From Moraxellaceae bacterium (GTDB lineage Bacteria; Pseudomonadota; Gammaproteobacteria; Pseudomonadales; Moraxellaceae), in assembly GCA_030146505.1 (NCBI GenBank), contig JASLCO010000112.1, positions 1 to 6,914 on the forward strand: a DNA stretch of 6,914 nucleotides. Reading direction: 5' to 3'. Shown here one piece after another: positions 1 to 6,858 of the stretch. The notes beneath the pieces are model-generated. The model did no database searches, had not been told where the DNA came from, and was given only the letters and a program-made list of their open reading frames with translations. Every line of letters starts with the position of its first letter. The first letter of the stretch is position 1. The translations under genes and the position numbers were made by a program.

Positions 1-330
1 GGCGGCCTCGCGCGCGACCACCGGTGCGCAAATCACGAGATCACCCAGAGGCAGAACCTCCATTTCATCTTTCAGCTCTTCAATCAGTTCAGCCGGCAGC
101 TCGCTGGGAAAGGACAGCACATTGGTGGCGTAATCCCGCTCGCGGTATTCATGGTTGAGCTCGCGGCCTTCGGCTTCGTCCACGATGCGCACGGTGATTT
201 CCGCTGCGCCTCCGTGCTCGGCGGCGCGCAGGGCGGCATCGGCCCAGCGCTGGAAATCCGCTTCCGTGGGCAGGCCGGTGGCCGTGCTCTCCAGCTGCAA
301 ATCAATCAGGGTAGAAGAAGCAGATTGCAT
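1..330 (-). CDS. ybeY: Endoribonuclease YbeY (rRNA maturation factor), 3' part outside window
   Basis: This is the N-terminal 110 residues of YbeY, a metal-dependent single-strand endoribonuclease of the cytoplasm. The family acts in 16S rRNA 3'-end maturation and 70S ribosome quality control. Seen here: the family segment LNHEYRERDYATNVLSFP (residues 58-75) and LGDLVICAPVVAREA (about 95-109), both close to the E. coli protein. The zinc-binding HGxLHLxGYDH motif should follow almost at once but lies beyond the left edge, so catalytic competence cannot be judged. The start is ATG at 330-328. Its likely ribosome-binding bases (AGGACGAGG) lie inside the 3' end of the phoH-like gene, whose stop is separated from this ATG by only 5 nt. 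This implies co-transcription and probably translational coupling. The frame is open to base 1 with no disruption. The identification is firm. Confidence 0.95.
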   Translation of the reverse strand, partial: MQSASSTLIDLQLESTATGLPTEADFQRWADAALRAAEHGGAAEITVRIVDEAEGRELNHEYRERDYATNVLSFPSELPAELIEELKDEMEVLPLGDLVICAPVVAREAA

Positions 331-335
331 GCCGG

Positions 336-1379
<1,044 letters not shown>

Positions 1380-1409
1380 GCGGATAAGGGCTCGGAAAAA
1401 CGGGCGCAC

Positions 1410-1439
1410 AGGATAGCCCAAAGCGCAGGTCTTAGTCAG
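1410..1439 (-). promoter_or_regulatory. Possible sigma-70-type promoter for phoH-ybeY
   Basis: On the minus strand CTGACT (1439-1434, 4 of 6 matches to TTGACA) is followed after 18 nt by TATCCT (1415-1410, 4 of 6 to TATAAT). A transcript would start near 1403, about 24 nt before the TTG codon of the phoH-like gene and downstream of the alternative GTG at 1409. The match is weak. It is listed because the operon is cut off from the miaB promoter and so needs a local one. Confidence 0.3.
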
Positions 1440-1549
1440 CCGCCCGGCCGTGCCAGCGCCCGGTGGCCGGGAAGGGGCCCGGATTGTCCGGCAAGACGCT
1501 GGCGCGGCCGCGATGGCCTGTGTTATTTGCTGCACCGGAGTACATGACT

Positions 1550-1593
1550 GCAGGGTCTAGGTGTGCCGCCATTCGCGGCCATGAGCACCCTGC
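1550..1593. repeat. Nested inverted repeat in the divergent spacer
   Basis: GCAGGGT (1550-1556) is the exact reverse complement of ACCCTGC (1587-1593). Between them lies a smaller inverted repeat, GCCGC (1565-1569) and GCGGC (1575-1579), with a 5-nt loop. The right outer arm touches the possible -10 box of the hydrolase gene. It could be an operator or a chance structure in GC-rich DNA. No regulator gene is visible nearby. Confidence 0.3.
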
Positions 1594-1599
1594 CATAAC
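1591..1599 (+). promoter_or_regulatory. Possible extended -10 element for the hydrolase gene
   Basis: TGCCATAAC reads as a TGn extension followed by CATAAC (4 of 6 matches to TATAAT). Transcription would begin near 1606, about 25 nt before the ATG of the hydrolase. No convincing -35 hexamer is found at 16-18 nt upstream, so this rests on the extended -10 alone. Confidence 0.22.
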
Positions 1600-1620
1600 A
1601 ACAAGAATGCGCTGCCCTAC

Positions 1621-1625
1621 AGGAG
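1621..1625 (+). promoter_or_regulatory. Ribosome-binding site that fixes the hydrolase start
   Basis: AGGAG stands 5 nt before ATG 1631. The same frame is open upstream to 1463 with other ATG codons, but none of those has a comparable site and the upstream residues show no family likeness. This site therefore decides the start. Confidence 0.75.
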
Positions 1626-1630
1626 CTCCC

Positions 1631-2629
1631 ATGCAGACCGCCGTGCAGTCCTCCGTACGCAATGCCCCCCTCCGCGCGCCCCACCAGGTTTCCCGCCCGC
1701 CCTATCCCGTCAGCTGGCAGGCCCGTGCCTTCAATCTGGCCCTCATGGTGTCAGTCAAGCCGCTGCTGGGCCTGGCGCCGGTGAATTCCGTCTCCCTGCG
1801 CGTGCTGGACCGTGCCTATGGCGTGGCCGGCCTCATGCTGCAGCGCCTGCCGTCCTTCGTGCGGGTGAGCGCTACCCATTTCGGACATTTCGACGGCGAA
1901 TGGCTGCGTGCCGGCGATGGCCTGGATGAAGACAAGGCCATGCTCTACCTGCACGGTGGTGGCTACTGCTTCAGCTCGGCACAGGCACATCGCCCGCTCA
2001 CCTGGCGCCTGTCGCGCATGGCCAGGCGCCCGGTGCTGGCCATCAATTACCGCCAGGGGCCGGACCATGATTTCGAGCACTGGCGCGACGATGCCCTGCA
2101 TGCCTATCGCCACCTGCTGGAAAAATATGCACCGGAGAACATCCTCATCGGTGGTGATTCCGCCGGTGGTCATCTCACCCTGACCACGCTTCAGCACATC
2201 CGCGATGCCGGCCTGCCCCTGCCGCGTGCCGCCATGTGTTTTTCACCCTGGACGGACCTGTCCTGCGAAAGCGCCTCCTACCAGCGCAACCGTTTCCGCG
2301 ATCCCATGTTTGCATCCGGCGCCGTGCAGGGGCTGTCGCGTTATTTTGCCCGTGCCCGCGATCCCTACCATCCGCTGATCTCGCCCCTGCATGGCAGCTT
2401 CGAGGGCTTGCCGCCGCTCATGATCACGGCCGGCTCCACCGAGGTGCTGCGCGACGATGCGCGCCGCGTGGCGCAGCGTGCCCACGAACAGGGCGTGGAG
2501 GTGCATTACGAGGAGTGGCGCGGCATGCCCCACGTCTTCCAGCTTTTTGCCTTCTGGCTGCCGGAAGCCAAGGTGGCTTATCGCCACATGGCCAGGTTCG
2601 TGCACGGCGTGGAGAAAAGCGCGGCCTGA
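1631..2629 (+). CDS. Alpha/beta hydrolase, hormone-sensitive-lipase (family IV) esterase
   Basis: A 332-residue serine hydrolase, probably a carboxylesterase acting on short- or medium-chain esters; the substrate cannot be read from the sequence. Motifs appear in the order expected for the alpha/beta-hydrolase-3 (HSL-like) fold: oxyanion-hole HGGGY at 108-112, the nucleophile elbow GGDSAGG with Ser177, and GMPHVFQ with the presumed catalytic His301. At the acid position the sequence is AGSTEVLRDD (267-276), so the acid is probably Glu271, or else D275/D276, instead of the common Asp of a DPL motif. There is no clear signal peptide; the N-terminal half is the usual cap-forming region of this family. 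The start ATG has a good Shine-Dalgarno site. The gene diverges from phoH and lies 75 nt upstream of the DUF4124-like gene on the same strand, so the two may share a transcript. The family call is firm, the substrate unknown. Confidence 0.88.
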   Translation: MQTAVQSSVRNAPLRAPHQVSRPPYPVSWQARAFNLALMVSVKPLLGLAPVNSVSLRVLDRAYGVAGLMLQRLPSFVRVSATHFGHFDGEWLRAGDGLDEDKAMLYLHGGGYCFSSAQAHRPLTWRLSRMARRPVLAINYRQGPDHDFEHWRDDALHAYRHLLEKYAPENILIGGDSAGGHLTLTTLQHIRDAGLPLPRAAMCFSPWTDLSCESASYQRNRFRDPMFASGAVQGLSRYFARARDPYHPLISPLHGSFEGLPPLMITAGSTEVLRDDARRVAQRAHEQGVEVHYEEWRGMPHVFQLFAFWLPEAKVAYRHMARFVHGVEKSAA

Positions 2630-2704
2630 AGGCTCCGTAATTCCCGAGCTTCCGTCTTCCCGGTGGCACCGCGATCATGGGCCGCCAGCCAGGGAGGACG
2701 TTTC

Positions 2705-3106
2705 ATGTTTTTGCCAAGAGTGATTGCTCTGCAGTTGTCGGGTGTATTGCTGTGCGGTCTTGCCCAGGCTGCCGAGCCCAAGCCGGAAAAGCAGTTTTTC
2801 ATGCACAAGGACGCCAACGGCCATATGGTTTTTTCCGACAAGCAGGACGACGGCGGTGCGGTCCTGCAACTGCGCCAGCCTTCGGTCGTGACGGAAAGCC
2901 AGTTGGGCAAGAAAGTGGAATACGCTCCCGCTCCCGAACGCCGTGGCTACTACGGCAAGCATCCGCAGGTGGAAGAGCGCGAGAGGATGGAAGCCAAGTG
3001 CGCCCGGCTGGCCGAGATGGTGTATGGGCAACCGGGGCGCGGTGCTGCCAGCCGCAGCAGTGTCGAGAATACCTATGACAGGGAGTGCATAGGCAATGGC
3101 TACTAG
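2705..3106 (+). CDS. Small exported DUF4124-like protein
   Basis: A 133-residue protein with a typical Sec signal peptide: a short n-region with Arg5, a hydrophobic stretch over residues 6-19, and a likely cleavage after AQA (20-22), giving a periplasmic or secreted protein. Just after it, FFMHKDANGHMVFSDKQ (31-47) resembles the DUF4124 signature (aromatic, Asp, Asn/Glu-Gly, aromatic-Ser-Asp) seen in many Xanthomonadales and Pseudomonas envelope proteins of unknown role. The C-terminal part is charged and holds the only mature cysteines, C99 and C128, which could form a disulfide. Cys17 lies in the signal peptide but lacks a lipobox (VLLC), so a lipoprotein is unlikely. The start ATG follows AGGGAGGA (2691-2698) at 6 nt; a longer frame from 2663 is open but lacks this support. 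Function unknown. Confidence 0.8.
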   Translation: MFLPRVIALQLSGVLLCGLAQAAEPKPEKQFFMHKDANGHMVFSDKQDDGGAVLQLRQPSVVTESQLGKKVEYAPAPERRGYYGKHPQVEERERMEAKCARLAEMVYGQPGRGAASRSSVENTYDRECIGNGY

Positions 3107-3122
3107 ACGGATTCCTTGCGTG

Positions 3123-3150
3123 AAAAAGCCCGCGGTCGCGGGCTTTTTTT
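3123..3150. terminator. Rho-independent terminator, probably bidirectional
   Basis: A GC-rich stem AGCCCGC / GCGGGCT with a 4-nt loop (GGTC) is flanked by five A on the left and seven T on the right. The U-tract on the plus strand makes it a strong terminator 16 nt after the DUF4124-like stop. Read on the minus strand the five A become a T tract, so it can also stop transcription from miaB, whose stop lies about 100 nt away on the other side. Confidence 0.93.
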
Positions 3151-3216
3151 ATGGCGGTTCATGGCCCCTTCGCCGGGGCGGCATGCCCGAAAAATGAAGA
3201 GGGACGGGCTATGCAT

Positions 3217-3234
3217 GTGCGAATGAATTCGCAC
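3217..3234. repeat. Short perfect palindrome, REP-like hairpin
   Basis: GTGCGAATGAATTCGCAC has two perfect 8-nt arms around GA. It lies 11 nt past the stop of miaB and has no T tract, so it is not a standard terminator. On the minus strand its core, GCGAATTCATTCGC, has the same plan as the REP core GCGGCTTCAGCCGC found downstream of slt: outer GCG/CGC and central TTCA kept, inner stem pairs changed on both sides. It lacks the GTAG tetranucleotide. Probably a solitary or decayed REP-type element. Confidence 0.6.
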
Positions 3235-3245
3235 CGGCGACAGGC

Positions 3246-4604
3246 TCAGTTTTCCACCCATACCGGCGGCGCATCGGCACGCAGGGCGACGATGCTGACG
3301 GTGTCGCTGATGACCACGTCGGCGAATTTGCCGATGAGGCTGGCGTCGCCGGGAAAGTGCACGATGCGGTTGGTTTCCGTGCTGCCGATGAGGTGGCCCT
3401 CGAAGCGTTCGGACAGCTTGTCCACCAGCACGCGCTGCGTGCTGCCCACCAGCTGTTCCGTCTTGCGCGCCGTATTCTGCGTGATGCGGTTTTTCAGGAG
3501 GTTGAGGCGGTCTTTCTTCACGCTTTCCGGCGTGTCATCCGGCAGCTCGGCGGCCGGCGTGCCGGGGCGCCTGGAGTAGATGAAGCTGTAGGAGTGGTCG
3601 AAGTCCACGTCGGCAATGAAGTTCATGGTTTCTTCGAAATCGGCATCGGTCTCGCCGGGGAAGCCGATGATGAAGTCGGAGGAAATGAAAATCTCCGGAC
3701 GTACCGCCTTCAGTTTGCGCATGCGCTCAAGATAATCGGCCGTGGTGTGGTTGCGCTTCATGCCGGCCAGCACGTTATTGGCGCCGGATTGCACGGGCAG
3801 GTGCAGGTGCGATACCAGCTTTGGTGTATCGGCATAAACGGCGATGAGGTCGTCGTTGAACTCCAGCGGATGCGAGGTGGTGTAGCGGATGCGGTCTATG
3901 CCCGGAATTTCGGCGACATGGCGCAGCAGCTCCGCAAACGAGCAGATGCTGCCGTCATGATGCGGGCCGCGGAAGCCGTTCACGTTCTGGCCCAGCAGGG
4001 TCACTTCGCGCACGCCTTTTTCGGCCAGCACCACGATTTCGGCAATCACGTCATCGAAGGGACGGGAGATTTCCTCGCCACGGGTATAGGGCACCACGCA
4101 GAAGGTGCAGTACTTGGAGCAGCCTTCCATGATGGAGACGAAGGCCTTGTGGCCCTCCACGCGTGGCTCCGGCAGATGGTCGAATTTCTCGATTTCCGGA
4201 AAACTCACGTCCACCAGCGTGATTTTGCGGGCCTGCTGCGCGGCTTCCTGGCGCGCATCCAGCATTTTCGGCAGGCGGTGCAGGGTCTGCGGGCCGAAGA
4301 CCATGTCCACGAAGGGCGCGCGTTTCTGGATGCCGTCGCCTTCCTGCGAGGCCACGCAGCCACCCACGCCTATCACCACGTCAGGCCGAGCTTCCTTCAG
4401 CTTGCGCCAGCGCCCCAGCTCCGAGAACACCTTTTCCTGCGCCTTTTCACGTATGGAACAGGTGTTGAGGAGCAGCACGTCGGCTTCCTCGGGGTTGCTG
4501 GTCAGCTCCATGCCGTGCGAGTTGCCCAGGAGGTCGGCCATGCGCGAGCTGTCGTACTCGTTCATCTGGCAGCCCTGGGTTTCGATGTAAAGCTTCTTGG
4601 CCAT
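3246..4604 (-). CDS. miaB: tRNA-2-methylthio-N6-dimethylallyladenosine synthase MiaB
   Basis: MiaB is a radical-SAM methylthiotransferase that converts i6A to ms2i6A at position 37 of tRNAs reading UNN codons. The 452-residue protein has the full family layout. The N-terminal UPF0004 domain carries three cluster-binding cysteines: C12 in GCQMNEYDSS, C49 in NTCSIREKAQEKVF and C83 in GGCVASQEG. The radical-SAM CxxxCxxC motif is C162, C166 and C169 (EGCSKYCTFCVVPYTRGEE). A C-terminal TRAM domain covers about residues 382-442. All key residues are intact. ATG at 4604 is chosen because MAKKLYIETQGCQMNEYD begins like E. coli MTKKLHIKTWGCQMNEYD; a TTG at 4616 would add four residues. It is a little shorter at the C-terminus than the E. 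coli protein (474). The gene is divergent from slt and convergent with the DUF4124-like gene, instead of leading into phoH-ybeY as usual. Confidence 0.97.
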   Translation of the reverse strand: MAKKLYIETQGCQMNEYDSSRMADLLGNSHGMELTSNPEEADVLLLNTCSIREKAQEKVFSELGRWRKLKEARPDVVIGVGGCVASQEGDGIQKRAPFVDMVFGPQTLHRLPKMLDARQEAAQQARKITLVDVSFPEIEKFDHLPEPRVEGHKAFVSIMEGCSKYCTFCVVPYTRGEEISRPFDDVIAEIVVLAEKGVREVTLLGQNVNGFRGPHHDGSICSFAELLRHVAEIPGIDRIRYTTSHPLEFNDDLIAVYADTPKLVSHLHLPVQSGANNVLAGMKRNHTTADYLERMRKLKAVRPEIFISSDFIIGFPGETDADFEETMNFIADVDFDHSYSFIYSRRPGTPAAELPDDTPESVKKDRLNLLKNRITQNTARKTEQLVGSTQRVLVDKLSERFEGHLIGSTETNRIVHFPGDASLIGKFADVVISDTVSIVALRADAPPVWVEN

Positions 4605-4642
4605 GGTGGTCCGCAAGTGGTGCTGGTGCTCAAGGGGGCGGG

Positions 4643-4672
4643 ATTATAGCCATGTGGCGGGGCAGGGGACAG
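4643..4672 (-). promoter_or_regulatory. Likely miaB promoter with perfect TATAAT box
   Basis: The minus strand has TATAAT at 4648-4643, a full match to the sigma-70 -10 consensus in otherwise very GC-rich DNA. The best -35 partner is CTGTCC (4672-4667, 3 of 6 matches) with an 18-nt spacer. Transcription would start near 4636, leaving a leader of about 31 nt before the miaB ATG. Confidence 0.55.
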
Positions 4673-4750
4673 GCGGTGGCCGGGCCGGGCCGGCGCAACA
4701 AAATCAGGTTTTCTCCGGGAGGGGCTGCCCGTATCCTTGCCGCTTCTGTG

Positions 4751-4756
4751 AAGGAG
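4751..4756 (+). promoter_or_regulatory. Ribosome-binding site that fixes the slt start
   Basis: AAGGAG ends 6 nt before GTG 4763, ideal spacing. It lies 18 nt before the next in-frame ATG (4775), which is too far. A weaker AAGGG precedes ATG 4790, but that start would remove the positively charged part of the signal peptide. Confidence 0.65.
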
Positions 4757-4762
4757 AGCAGT

Positions 4763-6715
4763 GTGTACAGCAGTATGTACAAGGGAATCATGGTCCTGAT
4801 GTGGCTGGCCGGCGCCGTGCTGACGGCAACGACCGCCAGGGCTGACAGCAAGGATGATTTCCTCGCCGCGCGCGAGGCCCTGCGCCAGGGCAAGCTGCAG
4901 ATCGTGGCGGAAAAGGCCGAGGCCCTGGGCCAGGATCCGCTGGGGATTTATCCGCGCTACTGGCTGCTTTCCGCGCAGATCGACCTCATCGCCCCCGAAC
5001 ACATCCTTCCCTTCCTCGATTTCTACCAGGGCAGCTGGCTGGCCGAAAAGCTGCGTGGCGAATGGCTGCGTGCCCTCGGCAAGAGGGCGGACTGGCCGCG
5101 TTTCCGCGAGCAGTATTCCCTGCTGGTCGATGAGCCTTCCACCGAGTTGCTCTGTTATGCCTTGCAGTCGCGCCTTGCCTCTGACGAAAAGCGCGTGCTG
5201 GCGCAGGCCCGCAGCGCGCTCTGGTTTACGCCCAAGGACCTGCCTGGCAGTTGCAATCCGGTGCTGGACCGCCTGCTGAAAAGTGGCACGGTCAGCGAAA
5301 CCGACATCCGGGACCGCTTGCGCCTGGCGCTGGAAGCCAATGAGCAGGGGGTGGCGCGTGCGCTGGCCGCTTTGCTGGACGTGCAGTGGCAGGCCCGTGA
5401 CCTGCAGAAGCTCGTGGCCAACCCCGACGCCTGGCTAAAGAAACCGCAAGGGGGCGGCAGGCTGCAGCCGGAGCTCGCCATTTTTGCCATCGGCCGCCTT
5501 GCGCGCAGCAATGCCGATGCGGCGCTGGCTGCCGTGCAGGACTGGCAGGGCCGTTTCAGCGACAACCAGAAGCTTTATGCCTGGCGCCGGCTGGCCCAGG
5601 CGTCGGCCCTCCAGCACGAGGCGCGTGCGCCGGACTGGTTCGCCCGCAGTGAAGGACTGCCCTGGACCGACTTCGCGCTGGAATGGCGCATACGCCTCGC
5701 ACTGCGCGTGAAAGACTGGGACGCCGCACTGGCGGCGCTGCGGCTGCTCAGTGATGACAAGCAGAAAGAGCGTGGCTGGCAATACTGGCTGGCGCGTGCG
5801 CAGGAAGCCAGAACGGGTGATGGCAAAAAGCCGGCACCGCCGGCCGTGGCAAAAATCTATGCGCAGCTGAGTGCGGACGACGATTACTACGGCCTGCTGG
5901 CCGCCGAACGCCTGGGACCGGTGCTGGCCCCCGCGGCTCCCGCTTTCCAGTTGCTGGATGAAGACTGGCGCCGGGTCGAGGCCAATGCCGGACTGCAGCG
6001 CGCGTTGCGTCTCAACGAGATGGATTTGCGTACCGAGGCCACGCGGGAATGGAACTGGGCCTTGCGTGGTGCCGATGACCGCCTGCTGCTGGTTGCCGCG
6101 GAAACCGCCAGCCGCGCGCGCTGGTATGACCGCGCCATCTATGCCGCCGAGCGCACGAAAAAACTGCACAACTATGAGCTGCGCTATCTCGCGCCGTATC
6201 GCGACGTGGTGCGTGATTACGCGCAGCAGACCGGGCTGGACGAAGCCTGGGTCTATGGCCTCATGCGCCAGGAAAGCCGTTTTGTTTCGGTGGCCCGTTC
6301 CGGTGTGGGTGCGGGCGGCCTCATGCAGCTCATGCCGGCCACGGCACGCTGGGTGGCCGGCAAGATGGGCCTGAAATACGAACCCTCCATGGTCAATGAT
6401 GCCGGCACCAATGTGCGTCTTGGCACTTATTACCTGCGCCATGTGCTGGACGAGCTGTCCAGCCAGCCGGTGCTGGCCACTGCTGCCTACAACGCCGGCC
6501 CCAACCGTGCCCGTACCTGGCAGCCCGCCGACCGCGGCATGGAGGCCGAGCTTTACATAGAAAGCATTCCCTTTGCGGAAACGCGCGATTATGTGAAGAA
6601 AGTCATGACCAATGCCACGCATTACGCGCAGGCCTTCGGCCAGCCGCAGCAGTCCCTGCTGGCGCGCATAGGCATGATCCCTGCACGGAATCCGCAGGTC
6701 ATAGAAGGGCCGTGA
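4763..6715 (+). CDS. slt: Soluble lytic murein transglycosylase (Slt70 family)
   Basis: Periplasmic exolytic transglycosylase that cleaves the MurNAc-GlcNAc bond in peptidoglycan, leaving 1,6-anhydro-MurNAc ends, for wall turnover and recycling. With the GTG start the precursor has 650 residues (E. coli Slt about 645). The signal peptide covers residues 1-27 (Lys7, hydrophobic core 9-23, cleavage after ARA). A long alpha-helical superhelix domain (about 28-390) and the SLT linker domain (about 395-465) precede the lysozyme-like catalytic domain (about 475-610). Family 1 motifs are complete: RQESRF with catalytic Glu504, GGLMQLMPATA (518-528) and AAYNAGPNRARTW with YNAGP at 576-580. Glu504 matches the E. 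coli catalytic Glu478 of the mature enzyme once the 27-residue signal is removed. The gene is transcribed alone, divergent from miaB; no convincing promoter was found. Downstream is only the repeat cluster. Confidence 0.96.
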   Translation: MYSSMYKGIMVLMWLAGAVLTATTARADSKDDFLAAREALRQGKLQIVAEKAEALGQDPLGIYPRYWLLSAQIDLIAPEHILPFLDFYQGSWLAEKLRGEWLRALGKRADWPRFREQYSLLVDEPSTELLCYALQSRLASDEKRVLAQARSALWFTPKDLPGSCNPVLDRLLKSGTVSETDIRDRLRLALEANEQGVARALAALLDVQWQARDLQKLVANPDAWLKKPQGGGRLQPELAIFAIGRLARSNADAALAAVQDWQGRFSDNQKLYAWRRLAQASALQHEARAPDWFARSEGLPWTDFALEWRIRLALRVKDWDAALAALRLLSDDKQKERGWQYWLARAQEARTGDGKKPAPPAVAKIYAQLSADDDYYGLLAAERLGPVLAPAAPAFQLLDEDWRRVEANAGLQRALRLNEMDLRTEATREWNWALRGADDRLLLVAAETASRARWYDRAIYAAERTKKLHNYELRYLAPYRDVVRDYAQQTGLDEAWVYGLMRQESRFVSVARSGVGAGGLMQLMPATARWVAGKMGLKYEPSMVNDAGTNVRLGTYYLRHVLDELSSQPVLATAAYNAGPNRARTWQPADRGMEAELYIESIPFAETRDYVKKVMTNATHYAQAFGQPQQSLLARIGMIPARNPQVIEGP

Positions 6716-6729
6716 TTTTTTTCAAGAGC

Positions 6730-6750
6730 GTGAAACGTGAATCGTGAAAC
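6730..6750. repeat. Three-copy heptamer repeat, GTGAAAC orientation
   Basis: Three tandem heptamers GTGAAAC, GTGAATC, GTGAAAC begin 14 nt after the slt stop. They are the reverse complement of the GTTTCAC array at the window's right end; 20 of 21 positions match, the one difference being in the middle copy. They form the left outer arm of a larger mirrored structure. Confidence 0.9.
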
Positions 6751-6758
6751 GAAATGAA

Positions 6759-6823
6759 GTTCGCGGCTGAAGCCGCTCCTACGAAAATCATATCCATCCG
6801 GAGGAGCGGCTTCAGCCGCGAAC
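6759..6823. repeat. Inverted pair of REP palindromes (BIME-like)
   Basis: Two 24-nt elements (6759-6782 and 6800-6823) face each other across a 17-nt AT-richer spacer and agree at 23 of 24 positions as reverse complements. Each has an internal hairpin, GCGGCTTCAGCCGC or its complement. The left copy ends in the GTAG-type tetranucleotide typical of REPs spread by REP-associated tyrosine transposases (RAYTs); the right copy has GGAG instead. Such pairs often sit between genes and can stabilise mRNA 3' ends or stop transcription. No RAYT gene is in the window. This pair may protect or end the slt transcript, which has no ordinary terminator hairpin before the T run at 6716-6722. Confidence 0.85.
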
Positions 6824-6858
6824 CCGCTTGACAATGGCCTCGGCAATAGCAATACACC

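Noticed and set aside
1463..1630. N-terminal extension of the hydrolase from ATG 1463
   Set aside because: No family likeness, no good ribosome-binding site, and a strong AGGAG precedes ATG 1631.
2744..2755. Lipobox making the DUF4124-like protein a lipoprotein
   Set aside because: The residues before Cys17 are VLL; a lipobox needs a small residue at -1. A standard signal peptidase I site (AQA) follows.
3357..4649. 430-codon open frame on the plus strand opposite miaB
   Set aside because: Shadow frame: no domain, composition of an antisense reading, and it fully overlaps the well-conserved miaB.
5435..6622. 395-codon open frame on the minus strand opposite slt
   Set aside because: Shadow of slt with no family motifs; the sense strand contains the complete catalytic domain.
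6680..6722. Hairpin (CCTGC/GCAGG) at the slt 3' end followed by a T run, as a terminator
   Set aside because: The stem is only 5 bp, lies inside the coding sequence and is 17 nt away from the T run, so it does not fit an intrinsic terminator.
6828..6856. Possible outward promoter: perfect TTGACA at 6828-6833
   Set aside because: With a 17-nt spacer the -10 would be AATACA, only 3 of 6 matches, and other spacings are no better; the downstream gene is not visible. Insufficient to call.
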